Assembly (NCBI GenBank): GCA_019416285.1
Contig: DXXM01000009.1
Span: forward strand, 27,324-91,323
Length of the DNA stretch: 64,000 nucleotides
Source: Bacteroidales bacterium
Lineage (GTDB): Bacteria; Bacteroidota; Bacteroidia; Bacteroidales; Muribaculaceae
Direction of reading: 5' to 3'
Position numbers and translations under genes: made by a program
Shown here: positions 7,062 to 16,300 of the stretch, one piece after another
Layout: each line of letters begins with the position of its first letter
Numbering within the stretch: position 1 is the stretch's first letter
Notes under the pieces: generated by a model
Database searches by the model: none
Seen by the model: only the letters and a program-made list of their open reading frames with translations
What the model was told of the DNA's origin: nothing

Positions 7062-9725
7062 ATGAATAAACTTTACGCGGCGACATTCCTGATGTCATGC
7101 TCCATATACGGCATGGCTCAGAACATCGATTTTGACTTCCCGAACCGAAATACATCGGAAGTGACAGAACCAAACTACATCCCCTGGCCGGTGGCACGTG
7201 TGCAAAGTGAGTCGAAAACTCTTGACAACGGGATGACTGTCTCACTCACAGGTGGCGACGCAGCAAACGGGCTTGCCTCCAACTGGAACAAACAGTCCGT
7301 CCAATCCGGATTCAAGCTCTTTGGCGACGGCGTCCTCGCCTGTTTCCTCGAAGGAGGCAACTACATCAAACTGACTGAGGGACCGACATCCATAAGTGTG
7401 ACAGTCGAAGGGATGTCGCCCGGCGAACATTCTCTCATCGCCTATCACCATAATACCGACAAAAATCAAATTCTCCCGCCGGTTCAGGTCGAAGTCGATG
7501 GTGTGGTGAAAGTTACAGGGGCCAGATATTCCACCAACACAGACGGGCTGAAAAAATCGGAAGTCGGAAAATCATACGTGCAGTTCACGGTCACAGAAGG
7601 TAAGCCCGTCACCATAAAGTATACAACGGTCCCCGAGGATGGCAAGACCTACTCCACGACCAGCATCATGCTGAACGGTCTTGAATTCGATGTAAACCCT
7701 TACGGCATAATGGATGAATCCCCCGCCAACCATGACTTTCATGTCGATGCCGACGACGGCACACTTGAATTTTCATGGAAAGGCGCAGACGTGGCCGTAT
7801 CCCACAAACTTGTCTATGGCACGGATTCCATATCTGTAGCCGGTGCCACTGAATATAATTATGAGGGTACAATACCGTCTTTCAGTGTTTCCGGTCTTTC
7901 TCCCCTCCTGCGCTACTGGTGGCGAGTCGATGAAGTCGAGGCAGACGGCACGGTCCACAAAGGCCGTGCGATGACTTTCCAGACACGTCGCCTTGCATTT
8001 CCGGGCGCTGAGGGTTATGGCCGCTTTGCAATCGGCGGACGCGGCGGCAGCGTATACCATGTAACCTCGCTTGCCGATGACGGTACTCCCGGCACACTCC
8101 GCTACGGAATCGAACAGATCAAAGGTCCGCGCACGATTGTCTTTGATATCGCCGGAGTCATCCCGCTCAACTCACGTCTCGTAGTCACCGACAAATTCGT
8201 CACGATAGCAGGCCAGACTGCTCCCGGGCGCGGCGTTCTCCTGCGCAACAAAGCTTTCGGCATGCAGTCCGACGGCATTACCCGTTTTCTGCGCCTCTAT
8301 CTCGGAGGAGCCGATGACTGGAACGAATCCATGGGCGGAAACCCCAATACGTCAGACGGCATGGGAATGACCGGCAACGACCATTCCATCATGGACCACT
8401 GCTCTATCGCATGGACCATTGACGAAGGTTTCTCTTCGCGCGGAGCCAAAACCATGACATTACAGCGAACCATGATAAGCGAGGCGCTCAACCATGCAGG
8501 CCACGCTACCCAGTTCGAACAGCAGGGACACCATGTCAACCACGGCTATGCAGCGACGATTGGCGGAGGCGAGATGGGAAGTCAGGTCGGTTCATATCAC
8601 CATAATCTTCTCGCCCACTGCGAAGGACGCAACTGGAGCCTCTCAGGAGGCCTTGATGGAGCAGGATTCTACGACGGCCATCATGACGTTTTCAACAATG
8701 TCGTCTACAACTGGGGTGGCCGCGCAACCGACGGAGGCACTCATCAGCTCAATTTTGTCGCCAATTACTATAAGAAAGGTCCTGCCACTACTCAGACATA
8801 CCTTCTGCGCCATCAGTTTGAAGGTGTGGGCAAGGGCACACAAAGTGCCTATGTCGCCGGAAATATACGTGAAGAACTCAACGGCTCTCTGACCTACGAC
8901 AAAGAGGGTGAGACCTATCGTTATCAGTTATCAAACGGCCAGGTACTCGACTGGGAGCCATGGAGCGAAGTCCCTTACTTCCCGAGTTATGCCACCGTGG
9001 AGACGGCCGAAGCTGCTTTCAAAAATGTGCTTTCAGACGTCGGATGCAATATGCCTGAACTATGTAATCACGACACCCGTATCATCTCTGAGACTCTTTC
9101 CGGCACCACATCTACCGAAGGAAGGTATACCAAGAAAAAAGGCCTGCCGGATTGCGAGAGCGATGCCGAGGGATTCAGTGGACTCAACATCACCGAAGCC
9201 TCGCGCGAAAGCGGGTGGGATACTGATCTCGACGGCATACCTGACTGGTATGAGAAACTGGCCGGGACCGACCCCACAGTCCCCAACAACAATGACGACC
9301 GTGACGGCGACAACTATACTGATCTTGAGGAATATCTCAACTGGATTGCCTCGCCGAATTTCATAATTTCCGGCGTACATGAGATAACTCTCGCACCCTA
9401 TTTCGCCGGCTACAAGGCACCTGCATATCAATTGGCAGAATGTCCCGACGGAGTGACAGCATCCATCAAGGACGGCGTAATAACCGTTGTACCGTCAGAG
9501 GCGGCACCTTCCCTCTTCCGCATCGGCGTCAGAGCGTCGGAAGACGGCATCAGCCTCACACGCTTAATAAATATCGCGTACATGAAAGATACATCGGCTA
9601 TCGAGACCATCTCCACGGATTACAATGATGATGACGGGCCTCTCTATGATCTCCTCGGGCGCCGCGTCAATAATCCGGGCAGAGGCATATATATAGGGAA
9701 AAACAAAAAAGTGATTGTGCAGTAA
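7062..9725 (+). CDS. Secreted PL1-family pectate lyase with C-terminal sorting-like tail
   Basis: 887 residues from ATG 7062, which begins a signal peptide (MNKLYAATFLMSCSIYGMAQ); an in-frame TTG 21 bases upstream is less likely. Order: N-terminal beta domain (about 20-210), a fibronectin-III-like segment (about 225-310), then the beta-helix catalytic domain starting FPGAEGYGRFAIGGRGG, typical of Bacteroidetes PL1 lyases that cleave polygalacturonate by beta-elimination. An Asp-rich segment (DTDLDGIPDWYEKLAGTDP) resembles thrombospondin-type-3 calcium repeats. The last about 27 residues (YDLLGRRVNNPGRGIYI..KKVIV) resemble the type A sorting tail of type IX secretion cargo. A conserved 42-nt hairpin follows 15 bp after the stop. 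Confidence 0.88.
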   Translation: MNKLYAATFLMSCSIYGMAQNIDFDFPNRNTSEVTEPNYIPWPVARVQSESKTLDNGMTVSLTGGDAANGLASNWNKQSVQSGFKLFGDGVLACFLEGGNYIKLTEGPTSISVTVEGMSPGEHSLIAYHHNTDKNQILPPVQVEVDGVVKVTGARYSTNTDGLKKSEVGKSYVQFTVTEGKPVTIKYTTVPEDGKTYSTTSIMLNGLEFDVNPYGIMDESPANHDFHVDADDGTLEFSWKGADVAVSHKLVYGTDSISVAGATEYNYEGTIPSFSVSGLSPLLRYWWRVDEVEADGTVHKGRAMTFQTRRLAFPGAEGYGRFAIGGRGGSVYHVTSLADDGTPGTLRYGIEQIKGPRTIVFDIAGVIPLNSRLVVTDKFVTIAGQTAPGRGVLLRNKAFGMQSDGITRFLRLYLGGADDWNESMGGNPNTSDGMGMTGNDHSIMDHCSIAWTIDEGFSSRGAKTMTLQRTMISEALNHAGHATQFEQQGHHVNHGYAATIGGGEMGSQVGSYHHNLLAHCEGRNWSLSGGLDGAGFYDGHHDVFNNVVYNWGGRATDGGTHQLNFVANYYKKGPATTQTYLLRHQFEGVGKGTQSAYVAGNIREELNGSLTYDKEGETYRYQLSNGQVLDWEPWSEVPYFPSYATVETAEAAFKNVLSDVGCNMPELCNHDTRIISETLSGTTSTEGRYTKKKGLPDCESDAEGFSGLNITEASRESGWDTDLDGIPDWYEKLAGTDPTVPNNNDDRDGDNYTDLEEYLNWIASPNFIISGVHEITLAPYFAGYKAPAYQLAECPDGVTASIKDGVITVVPSEAAPSLFRIGVRASEDGISLTRLINIAYMKDTSAIETISTDYNDDDGPLYDLLGRRVNNPGRGIYIGKNKKVIVQ

Positions 9726-9740
9726 CAAAGCCAAAATACC

Positions 9741-9782
9741 CAGTTCCTATGTTTGCAATGAAAAAAGCAGACATAGGAACTG
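9741..9782 (+). repeat. 42-nt conserved stem-loop, copy A (3' of PL1 gene)
   Basis: Stem CAGTTCCTATGT/ACATAGGAACTG with loop TTGCAATGAAAAAAGCAG, followed by TTTTT. Near-identical elements lie at 38738-38779 (inverted) and 49482-49522. It probably acts as a terminator, but loop conservation is beyond what a terminator needs. Confidence 0.9.
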
Positions 9783-9840
9783 TTTTTATGGCTTTATGTG
9801 CCTCTTATATATAGCTTACGCGGCACGACAAACGGACTGG

Positions 9841-10452
9841 CTATTTGTCGCCGTACTCTTCAAGGTAGGCTTCGCAGGCGAGCTTGAGCTCGTCATACCA
9901 CTCCTTGCCGAAGCGCGCCGTCAGAGGCCCTTCGAGAAACTGATAGAGCCTCACCCCGAGCTTGCGCCCCAGCTGTTCGGCCGACTTGCATATCTTCCAG
10001 CGATGATAGTTGACGGCCGTAAACGTGGGATATTCCGTCAGGCGCACCGGATAGAGCGCACACGACGACGGCTTGCGGAACTTACCGGTCTTGCCCTCGT
10101 TGAACGCACACTCTATCGCACACTGGCAGACGCCACCGGGGGCATAACATGTGTAGATGCAGTTGCGGCCGTCCACAATCTGCGTGACGAGGTCTCCCTC
10201 CTCGTCGACATAGCTCGTCCCGGCTTCAGCCATGCGCTCCCGCGCCGACGGCAGCAGCTTGTCGGCAAACGCCGGAAGCAGGCGGTCGATTTCGTCGCGC
10301 TCCTCCTCGGTCAGCGGCGCGCCGGCGTCGCCCTCGATGCAACACTCACCCTTACACTTCTCGATGTCGCAGCAGAAAAACACTTCCGCAAGGTCAAGCG
10401 ACACCAATGTATCCTGTATCTGTAGCATAATTTCTTCTGATTCTTCTTCCAT
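9841..10452 (-). CDS. DUF3109 family cysteine-rich protein
   Basis: 203 residues from the first ATG; a start at 10428 (MLQIQDTL) is also plausible. The cysteine pattern FFCCDIEKCKGECC near the N-terminus, CIYTCY, CQCAIECAF and SSCALYPVRL match DUF3109 proteins, related to YkgJ-type putative metal-cluster proteins. The molecular role is not established. It is the last gene of the minus-strand unit ung - C_GCAxxG_C_C - plug - DUF3109, 65 bp after the plug gene, a spacer that holds a palindromic repeat. Confidence 0.85.
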   Translation of the reverse strand: MEEESEEIMLQIQDTLVSLDLAEVFFCCDIEKCKGECCIEGDAGAPLTEEERDEIDRLLPAFADKLLPSARERMAEAGTSYVDEEGDLVTQIVDGRNCIYTCYAPGGVCQCAIECAFNEGKTGKFRKPSSCALYPVRLTEYPTFTAVNYHRWKICKSAEQLGRKLGVRLYQFLEGPLTARFGKEWYDELKLACEAYLEEYGDK

Positions 10453-10456
10453 TGTC

Positions 10457-10540
10457 GGTTGGTTTATATCTTGCCCGGGCTATATTTTTGTCAGCAAGGA
10501 CGCGACATGTCGCGTCCCTACAGGCCGGATGTGATGGTCG
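10457..10540. repeat. 84-bp inverted duplicate, copy 2
   Basis: Reverse complement of 419-502 with four mismatches by eye. It covers the last seven codons and stop of the plug gene plus most of the spacer before DUF3109, and includes the palindrome at 10498-10517. Confidence 0.9.
10498..10517. repeat. 20-nt palindrome, copy 2
   Basis: Identical to the palindrome at 442-461. It sits in the plug-DUF3109 spacer, immediately after the plug stop codon, where the transcript would fold into a hairpin. Confidence 0.85.
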
Positions 10541-11804
10541 TGACGCCGATGAGCCGGTCGAAGCGGCTGCCGCGCGGACGGTGGTAGACGCGTATGGTGT
10601 ACTCGTTGACGGTCTGATAGAAATCACCCTCCACAGGCGCCGTTTCTCCGCGTGTGGCCCCGAAAGGCACCGCGAGATACTGATAGTTGTAGGCTCCCTG
10701 TTTGAGCAGCATCGACTGCTCGTAGCGCCCGGTGGCGCGGTTGTAGACCATGCGCGAGAGCGGGTCGAAGCGCCGCTGCACGAAGTCGCCGTCGAGGAAC
10801 ACGTCGCGCCCGATGAGCTCGGGCATCTCGAGCGAGAAATTTGTCATAACGTAGTCGGCCTCCGTGTCGGAGTTGGCCGACGAGGATTCGCGGATGAAAT
10901 AGCGTCCGTGCTGGGTGCTGTCGTAGCTGTAGGGCGAGAAGGCGCGGGGCGTGTCGGTGGATAGCCACATATTGTAGACCGGCGCCTCGAAGGTGATGTT
11001 CTCCACCCCCATGCCGGGATAGTTGGTCGACACCGTCTCGAAGCGGCGGTATTCATTGCCAGCGGGGAAGATGAGCGGACGTAGATGTTCGTAGATTACG
11101 CGGTCTCCCAGCACGCGCTGCGGTGTGGTGAGCACCACTTCGTTGTCCGGCCGTCCGTTCTGGCTCACTACAACCGTCAGGTCGTTGAACGGGTCGGCCA
11201 CTCCGCCGCTCACGTGGCGCAGGTCAACCCCGAGGCTCACCTGCTGATGGCTGCGGTTGGCGTCGATGTCGGTCAGCGAGGTCACTCCGGCTGAAATCAC
11301 GGCCGAAAAATCCGACACTCCGAAGCGCGCCTGAAGCAGCGTCACCTCCGGGTCGCTCTCATCGTAGACGCGCAGCAGATAGTTGCCCGGCTCGGTGATG
11401 CGGATGTCGCGGTTGGGTATGGTGATGACGTAGTGGACATAGTGTACGAGCGTGGCGCGCGAATATTCATAGTCTTCGACCGTTCCTTCGTTGAAACCGT
11501 CGAGAAATTCCGACGCCACCAACCCCTCCGGGCGCCAGAGGGCGTCGCAGTGGATGAGTTCGTAGCGCATGAAGCGGCGCTCCTCGCCGAGCTCGTCGAA
11601 ACTCACGGTCAAGCAGCTGTCGTCGTGGCCGAGCATGATTACCGGAGGCGCGAAATCGTTCCCCTCCAGCGTCACCCGCAGCGAGCGCATCGAGGGCTCG
11701 AAAATCCCCTGCCGGGTGTCGGTCTCCTCAGCGCGTCCCTGCGCCGCCGCAGCGAGCAGGAGCAGAAGCGCCACGGCGAGCCTGCGCCACACGTCAGAAA
11801 CCAT
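10518..11804 (-). CDS. Type IX secretion plug-domain protein (DUF5103)
   Basis: 428 residues from ATG 11804; a TTG nine bases upstream is less likely. A signal peptide (about 1-25) is followed by the family pattern PVIMLGHDDSCLTVSFDELG, an RYELIHCDALWRPEGLV segment and YFQTVNEYTIRVYHRPRGSRFDRLIG-type C-terminal motifs, here seen as YHRPRGSRFDRLIG. DUF5103 is the N-terminal region of the plug that closes the T9SS SprA translocon in the outer membrane. Its start overlaps the preceding C_GCAxxG_C_C gene by 11 bp, implying translational coupling. Its last codons lie in the 84-bp duplicated segment. Confidence 0.8.
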   Translation of the reverse strand: MVSDVWRRLAVALLLLLAAAAQGRAEETDTRQGIFEPSMRSLRVTLEGNDFAPPVIMLGHDDSCLTVSFDELGEERRFMRYELIHCDALWRPEGLVASEFLDGFNEGTVEDYEYSRATLVHYVHYVITIPNRDIRITEPGNYLLRVYDESDPEVTLLQARFGVSDFSAVISAGVTSLTDIDANRSHQQVSLGVDLRHVSGGVADPFNDLTVVVSQNGRPDNEVVLTTPQRVLGDRVIYEHLRPLIFPAGNEYRRFETVSTNYPGMGVENITFEAPVYNMWLSTDTPRAFSPYSYDSTQHGRYFIRESSSANSDTEADYVMTNFSLEMPELIGRDVFLDGDFVQRRFDPLSRMVYNRATGRYEQSMLLKQGAYNYQYLAVPFGATRGETAPVEGDFYQTVNEYTIRVYHRPRGSRFDRLIGVTTITSGL

Positions 11805-12192
11805 CGGCCTCAAGCTGACGGTGAAGTATCTCCACCGCGTCAGTGATTAGTTCGGCACACGGCTTGCGGTCGGGCCCCTTGAGCTCGCGGCAGATATAGG
11901 AACCGTTGAGATTTGCGAAGGCGTCCATCGTCTCGCGGACCTTCCCGTAGACCGCCGGGCGCTTTGTGGCGTCGTAGGCCATGCCCGCTACCATTGTGGC
12001 CCCCGTGATAGCGCCACACACCTCTCCCTTGCCTCCGAACCCGCTGCCGAAACCGGCAGAGAGGCGGCTGAGAAGCTGTTCGTCTATCGCTGTGACGTCG
12101 CCAAAGGCCATCGCCACGCTCTGGCAGCAGTTGTGGCCCTGCTTTTTGAGGTCGAGAGCGCGCTGGCGGCGCTCCTCAAGAGTATATTTCAT
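11794..12192 (-). CDS. C_GCAxxG_C_C family protein
   Basis: 132 residues. The family signature is visible: GHNCCQSVAMAFG, then GGKGEVCGAITGA (the CGAxxG core), YICRELKG and KPCAEL. These small cysteine proteins are presumed redox or metal-linked, often near transporters or oxidoreductases; no reaction is assigned. It begins 25 bp after ung and its 3' end overlaps the plug gene, so all are likely one transcript. Confidence 0.88.
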   Translation of the reverse strand: MKYTLEERRQRALDLKKQGHNCCQSVAMAFGDVTAIDEQLLSRLSAGFGSGFGGKGEVCGAITGATMVAGMAYDATKRPAVYGKVRETMDAFANLNGSYICRELKGPDRKPCAELITDAVEILHRQLEADGF

Positions 12193-12217
12193 CGTCGTGT
12201 ATTCGGTTTATTATCAT

Positions 12218-12895
12218 TCATTTGCAGCTTCCGCACCAATCCACGGGCTCGATGCCGTGTGCGGCGAGATAGGCGTTGGCGCGCGAGAACGGACGGCTCC
12301 CGAAGAAACCCCTCGAAGCGCTCAGAGGCGAGGGATGTGGCGAAGTGATGACGCAATGGCGCGAGCGGTCTATGAACTCACCCTTGCGCTGCGCGTAGGC
12401 CCCCCACAGGATAAAGACAAGGTTTTCACGCTCCTCGGCCAGACGGCGGATTGCCGCGTCGGTAAAGGTCTCCCAACCGCGGTTCTGATGCGAGGCCGGA
12501 GCACCCGCGTCAACCGTCAGAGTGGCGTTGAGCAGCAGCACACCCTGGCACGCCCACGCACTCAGGTCGCCCGTCGGGGGCGGAGGACACCCGAGGTCAT
12601 CCTCAAGCTCCTTGTAGATATTGCGGAGCGAGCGCGGCAGCTCCACACCCGGATTGACCGAAAAACTCAGACCGTTTGCCTGACCGTAGCCCGGATAAGG
12701 GTCCTGTCCGAGAATCACCACCTTCACCTTATCGAAAGGACAGGCGTCGAAGGCCGCAAAAATCCTGCCTGCCGGTGGAAAGACCGTCTGCTGCGCATAG
12801 CGCGAGCGCACAAAATCAGTGAGCACCCGGAAATAATCCTTGTCCCACTCCGCCGCCAGCGCCTCCTTCCACGAAGGCTCAATCCTTACGTCCAT
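12218..12895 (-). CDS. ung: Uracil-DNA glycosylase
   Basis: 225 residues, normal for family 1 UDG. The catalytic water-activating motif GQDPYPG (D65) and the minor-groove loop HPSPLSA (H187) are intact, as is the LLLNATLTV strand. The enzyme removes uracil from DNA as the first step of base excision repair. It is the first gene of a four-gene minus-strand unit. A TATTTTTG -7 element on the minus strand (12943-12950) lies about 48 bp upstream. Confidence 0.97.
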   Translation of the reverse strand: MDVRIEPSWKEALAAEWDKDYFRVLTDFVRSRYAQQTVFPPAGRIFAAFDACPFDKVKVVILGQDPYPGYGQANGLSFSVNPGVELPRSLRNIYKELEDDLGCPPPPTGDLSAWACQGVLLLNATLTVDAGAPASHQNRGWETFTDAAIRRLAEERENLVFILWGAYAQRKGEFIDRSRHCVITSPHPSPLSASRGFFGSRPFSRANAYLAAHGIEPVDWCGSCK

Positions 12896-12938
12896 ATCTC
12901 GTGATGTTTTGTTAAAATAAACGATTTGAATTTTCTTC

Positions 12939-12970
12939 TTTGCAAAAATACAAAAATTTCACTAAATTTG
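12939..12970 (+). promoter_or_regulatory. Promoter of tRNA-Arg, divergent from ung
   Basis: TTTG at 12939-12942, exactly 20 bp, then TAAATTTG at 12963-12970. The minus-strand -7 of ung (12943-12950) sits inside the spacer, so the two promoters overlap. Confidence 0.7.
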
Positions 12971-13060
12971 CATCTGTTTTACGACGAAAGGCTCCGCAAC
13001 AGAGCAATTCCGCACTCTGCATCTCCCTCATCCGCGGCACACAAAACCTCCGCAACACAT

Positions 13061-13132
13061 GTTCCCGTAGTTCAATGGATAGAATATCGGATTCCGGTTC
13101 CGACGATTAGGGTTCGACTCCCTACGGGAATA
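13061..13132 (+). tRNA. tRNA-Arg (anticodon CCG)
   Basis: 72 nt folding into a full cloverleaf: acceptor GTTCCCG/CGGGAAT (first pair G-U), D stem GTTC/GAAT, anticodon stem TCGGA/TCCGA with loop TTCCGGT, T arm TAGGG-TTCGACT-CCCTA, discriminator A. CCA is not encoded. It reads CGG codons. Confidence 0.95.
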
Positions 13133-13180
13133 CTATTTATCACCTCCCCAATCTACACATTTAAAACAAAGGCATAAATC

Positions 13181-13213
13181 AGGGACGCCCCTCCTCCCCG
13201 GAGAATCGTCCCT
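13181..13213. terminator. Possible terminator hairpin
   Basis: AGGGACG pairs with CGTCCCT, with an inner CTCCCCGGAG hairpin. It lies 48 bp after the tRNA; the T-run is weak. Confidence 0.4.
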
Positions 13214-13329
13214 TCACTTATTTAAATAATATTGAACCTGTTAATATTTTGCTGATAAAGATATTGTTAACTATCGTAGACTGATAAATAATTTATTAAT
13301 ATCTGACTACTGGGTAGTTTCGCCAAACA

Positions 13330-16300
13330 TTAATCTGCGCGTCTTATAAAACAAGCATCAAAATGAGCTTCATCCTTACAACCTGACCATTGAGAATGTT
13401 TTTGTATATTTGATCTTGTAATTAAGTTTACATCAAATGTAAAGAAGTTCATATCAAGGCCGGCGGCCTCACCATTGTCATTCTCAGCGATATCTTTAGC
13501 CGACGTTATTTTCTGAGCCCAATATATAGCACCTTTTCTCATATATAAATCATGGAACAGAGGCATCCACTGAGCTGCAGAAGTAGGGAATTCCTCTATA
13601 CGCCCACACGCGTATCTAAGCACTCCATTTCGAGTATTTCCTCCATCCCAGTGTTTACGATGTCCATAACCGGACCGTCCAATCGGGAAAAAGATACTTC
13701 GATAGTTTTCTGCTACCGCATTATTATCTTTATTCCAATAATATATGAATACTCCACACATTCCACATTTATCTCTTTCTGCAGTAGGAGAAGTATGGCG
13801 GCACCAGCCATACGCTTTGCTTACATCATATTGAGTTTCAGTCGCTCCATCAGCATAAAGCACACCAAATCCCTGCTGAATTTCATCTCCTAAATACAGC
13901 GTCTCAAAATCAGACATCGTAGCAATTTTTGTATCTGCAAAGCCATTATTATTACCATTGAACCCAGACCACGTTTTCCCATTTGGGGTGAAAGCATTCT
14001 GTTCCTTTCCTGTCGCTATATTCAAAGAGTTGGGAACATTAAAATTACTTTTAGAGGGCGCCTGTCCGACCGGTTCATAAACATTGCTACTTACATCTAT
14101 AGGCGTGTCTAAATTACCAAATTTAAACAATGAACCTTCATCACGGGGATCATCTCCCTCTACCCCATCACATATGAGGTTACATGTATGCCATTCTTTC
14201 TCTCCGGGAACGATATTTTGGGCAGCATAACCCTGACGAACAAATATAAGATGGACACACGAATAGTTATGATAACGAACTCTTATCACAGCATTACGCA
14301 CTTTTTTATCTCTATTCATTTTATTAAAACGAACAGTAAATGCGATCTCGGAATCTGACGTCCCTTTTATGGTACTTTTCCCATTTAGATTTATAAAATT
14401 ATCATCACCTAAAACTTCAGCCATCCAAGGGCCATCTGATTTAAATGCCTCAAATTCAGATCCATTATCGCTGATTTTTTTTGTCAAAGTTACTTCAAAA
14501 TTCTCATTATTACCGGATTCACGATAAATTCCCTTAGGATTTGTTATACGTGGCACCTGTTCTACGCGGATTATCTGACTCTCATCTCTTTTTTGAGTCG
14601 TATCATCCTTTTTTCGACAATGTGCAGTTATTCTTATAAAAGCATGACGGGAAAACGCCTCATACGGGTTGTTTCCAGTGTAACCGGATTCTTTCACCAA
14701 GTTTTTAGCTCTTGTAAAAACAGGCAAATTAAATTTTAAAGAGTTTCCACCATCTTTTTCAACATTGTAAGCTTCCCGACCGGTATTTGAAGTATCGGTT
14801 TCTCCATTAAAATAATAAGTTCTCTTACTTCTATCAACAACATTCTGCTGAGCCTGAGATTTTGGTGTCTTGACTTTAATACCATAGAAATAGGTATCAT
14901 TCATGTGTTGGTTTTTAGTATGTTTAGTCCATTGGTTAGCATCATCAGCCAATGAAAACTTATCCGTAACAACTTCAAGCGGTAGAATCTTTAATTTTTC
15001 ATCCGTTTGACGTAGTGAAAGAAAACCATTTCCAAGATATTTCGTCTTTCCATTTAATTTTGCACTATCACTTGATACAATTTCGGCTATCTCGCTTAAA
15101 GTATACTTATTTCTTGTAAATTCAGCTTTTTCATAATTGTCCAGTTCTTCATCCAAACTTTCAAAAGGAGTTTGAAGATTTTTTGCCTGTGTATCTATAT
15201 CCGTATCAGTTCCGGTTGGCCACCAGTTGTTGCCAACTATTTCCGCATCAAGAGATTCAACCTCATAGCCTTCTGGCGGGGTATAACGAAAACGAATGGT
15301 AGAATCGTGGTTATAGAGATAGGATACATAATAAGGGTCGCGGACTTCAAAGCCCGTATCCTCCTTGTATTCTATATGCCAGTCGACATCATTTCCATAA
15401 CCTCTGACACACATAGTTATTTTGTAATGATAATTTCGTTCAACATCGAAATTTCTCAATACATCCTTTCCAAGCATGAAACGATAGATGATTTTACCTT
15501 GTGACACAACTTTGTTTGACGACATGTCATAATAGCCCTCTACTTCAATATAGCTGCCAAATTCCATATTATCCTTGTCATAAGATTCATCGCCGGCCCC
15601 CTCCACGAGTCCATCATCCGTAGGTTTCTGCTCCTTATCGGTTTTATCGTTCAAGCCCTCGCCCTGCATGTTTTCATACAGGAAAAGAGCCTCGGCATCT
15701 TCAGCATGTAAATCCTTAGGCTTATCGCCATCCATAATGTATGGTGAACCATTTGCTATATAAGGCCAATTAAGATGGTCATCACCTTCACCGAAAACTA
15801 TGCTGTTCGCATCCGAAGTGGGACGATAATTCTCATCCTCATTGCCGGGAACAACTGTCTTATAGGTAATTATTTTAGTGTCTTCTCCATTGGCCACATT
15901 TTTTCTTCCGAGCGCGCAGCAGTCAGGTATGTCATGAATCGTGACACGTTTTATATACACTCGTATATTATCAAGTAGCCCCGACCCATCGAAACTAACA
16001 GTAACCTTTGACGCACAGCGACGCAGCCATGAATGAAGTGACATGTGAGCTTTGTCTATTGAAACTTTCACATCATTCATATCTTTGCTCGTGAAAGGCT
16101 GTTTTTTCTCTTTTTCAGTTGTAAAATAACCGAGCATCTCGCAGTTATTAAGCATATTGGAGCTCCATGTCATTTTAGCAGCGAGGAATTTCTCACGTTC
16201 TCCTATAATGTCGGCAAATCGACTGCCGTTAAGCACGTCAATTGTCTTCTGACGTGTTCCGTCAGACTCCATCTCTCCAAGATTAGCCACACCATATATA

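Noticed and set aside
419..10540. Composite transposon bounded by the 84-bp inverted repeats
   Set aside because: No transposase or integrase lies between, and the enclosed genes are ordinary housekeeping and pectin genes; one copy clearly belongs to a gene end.
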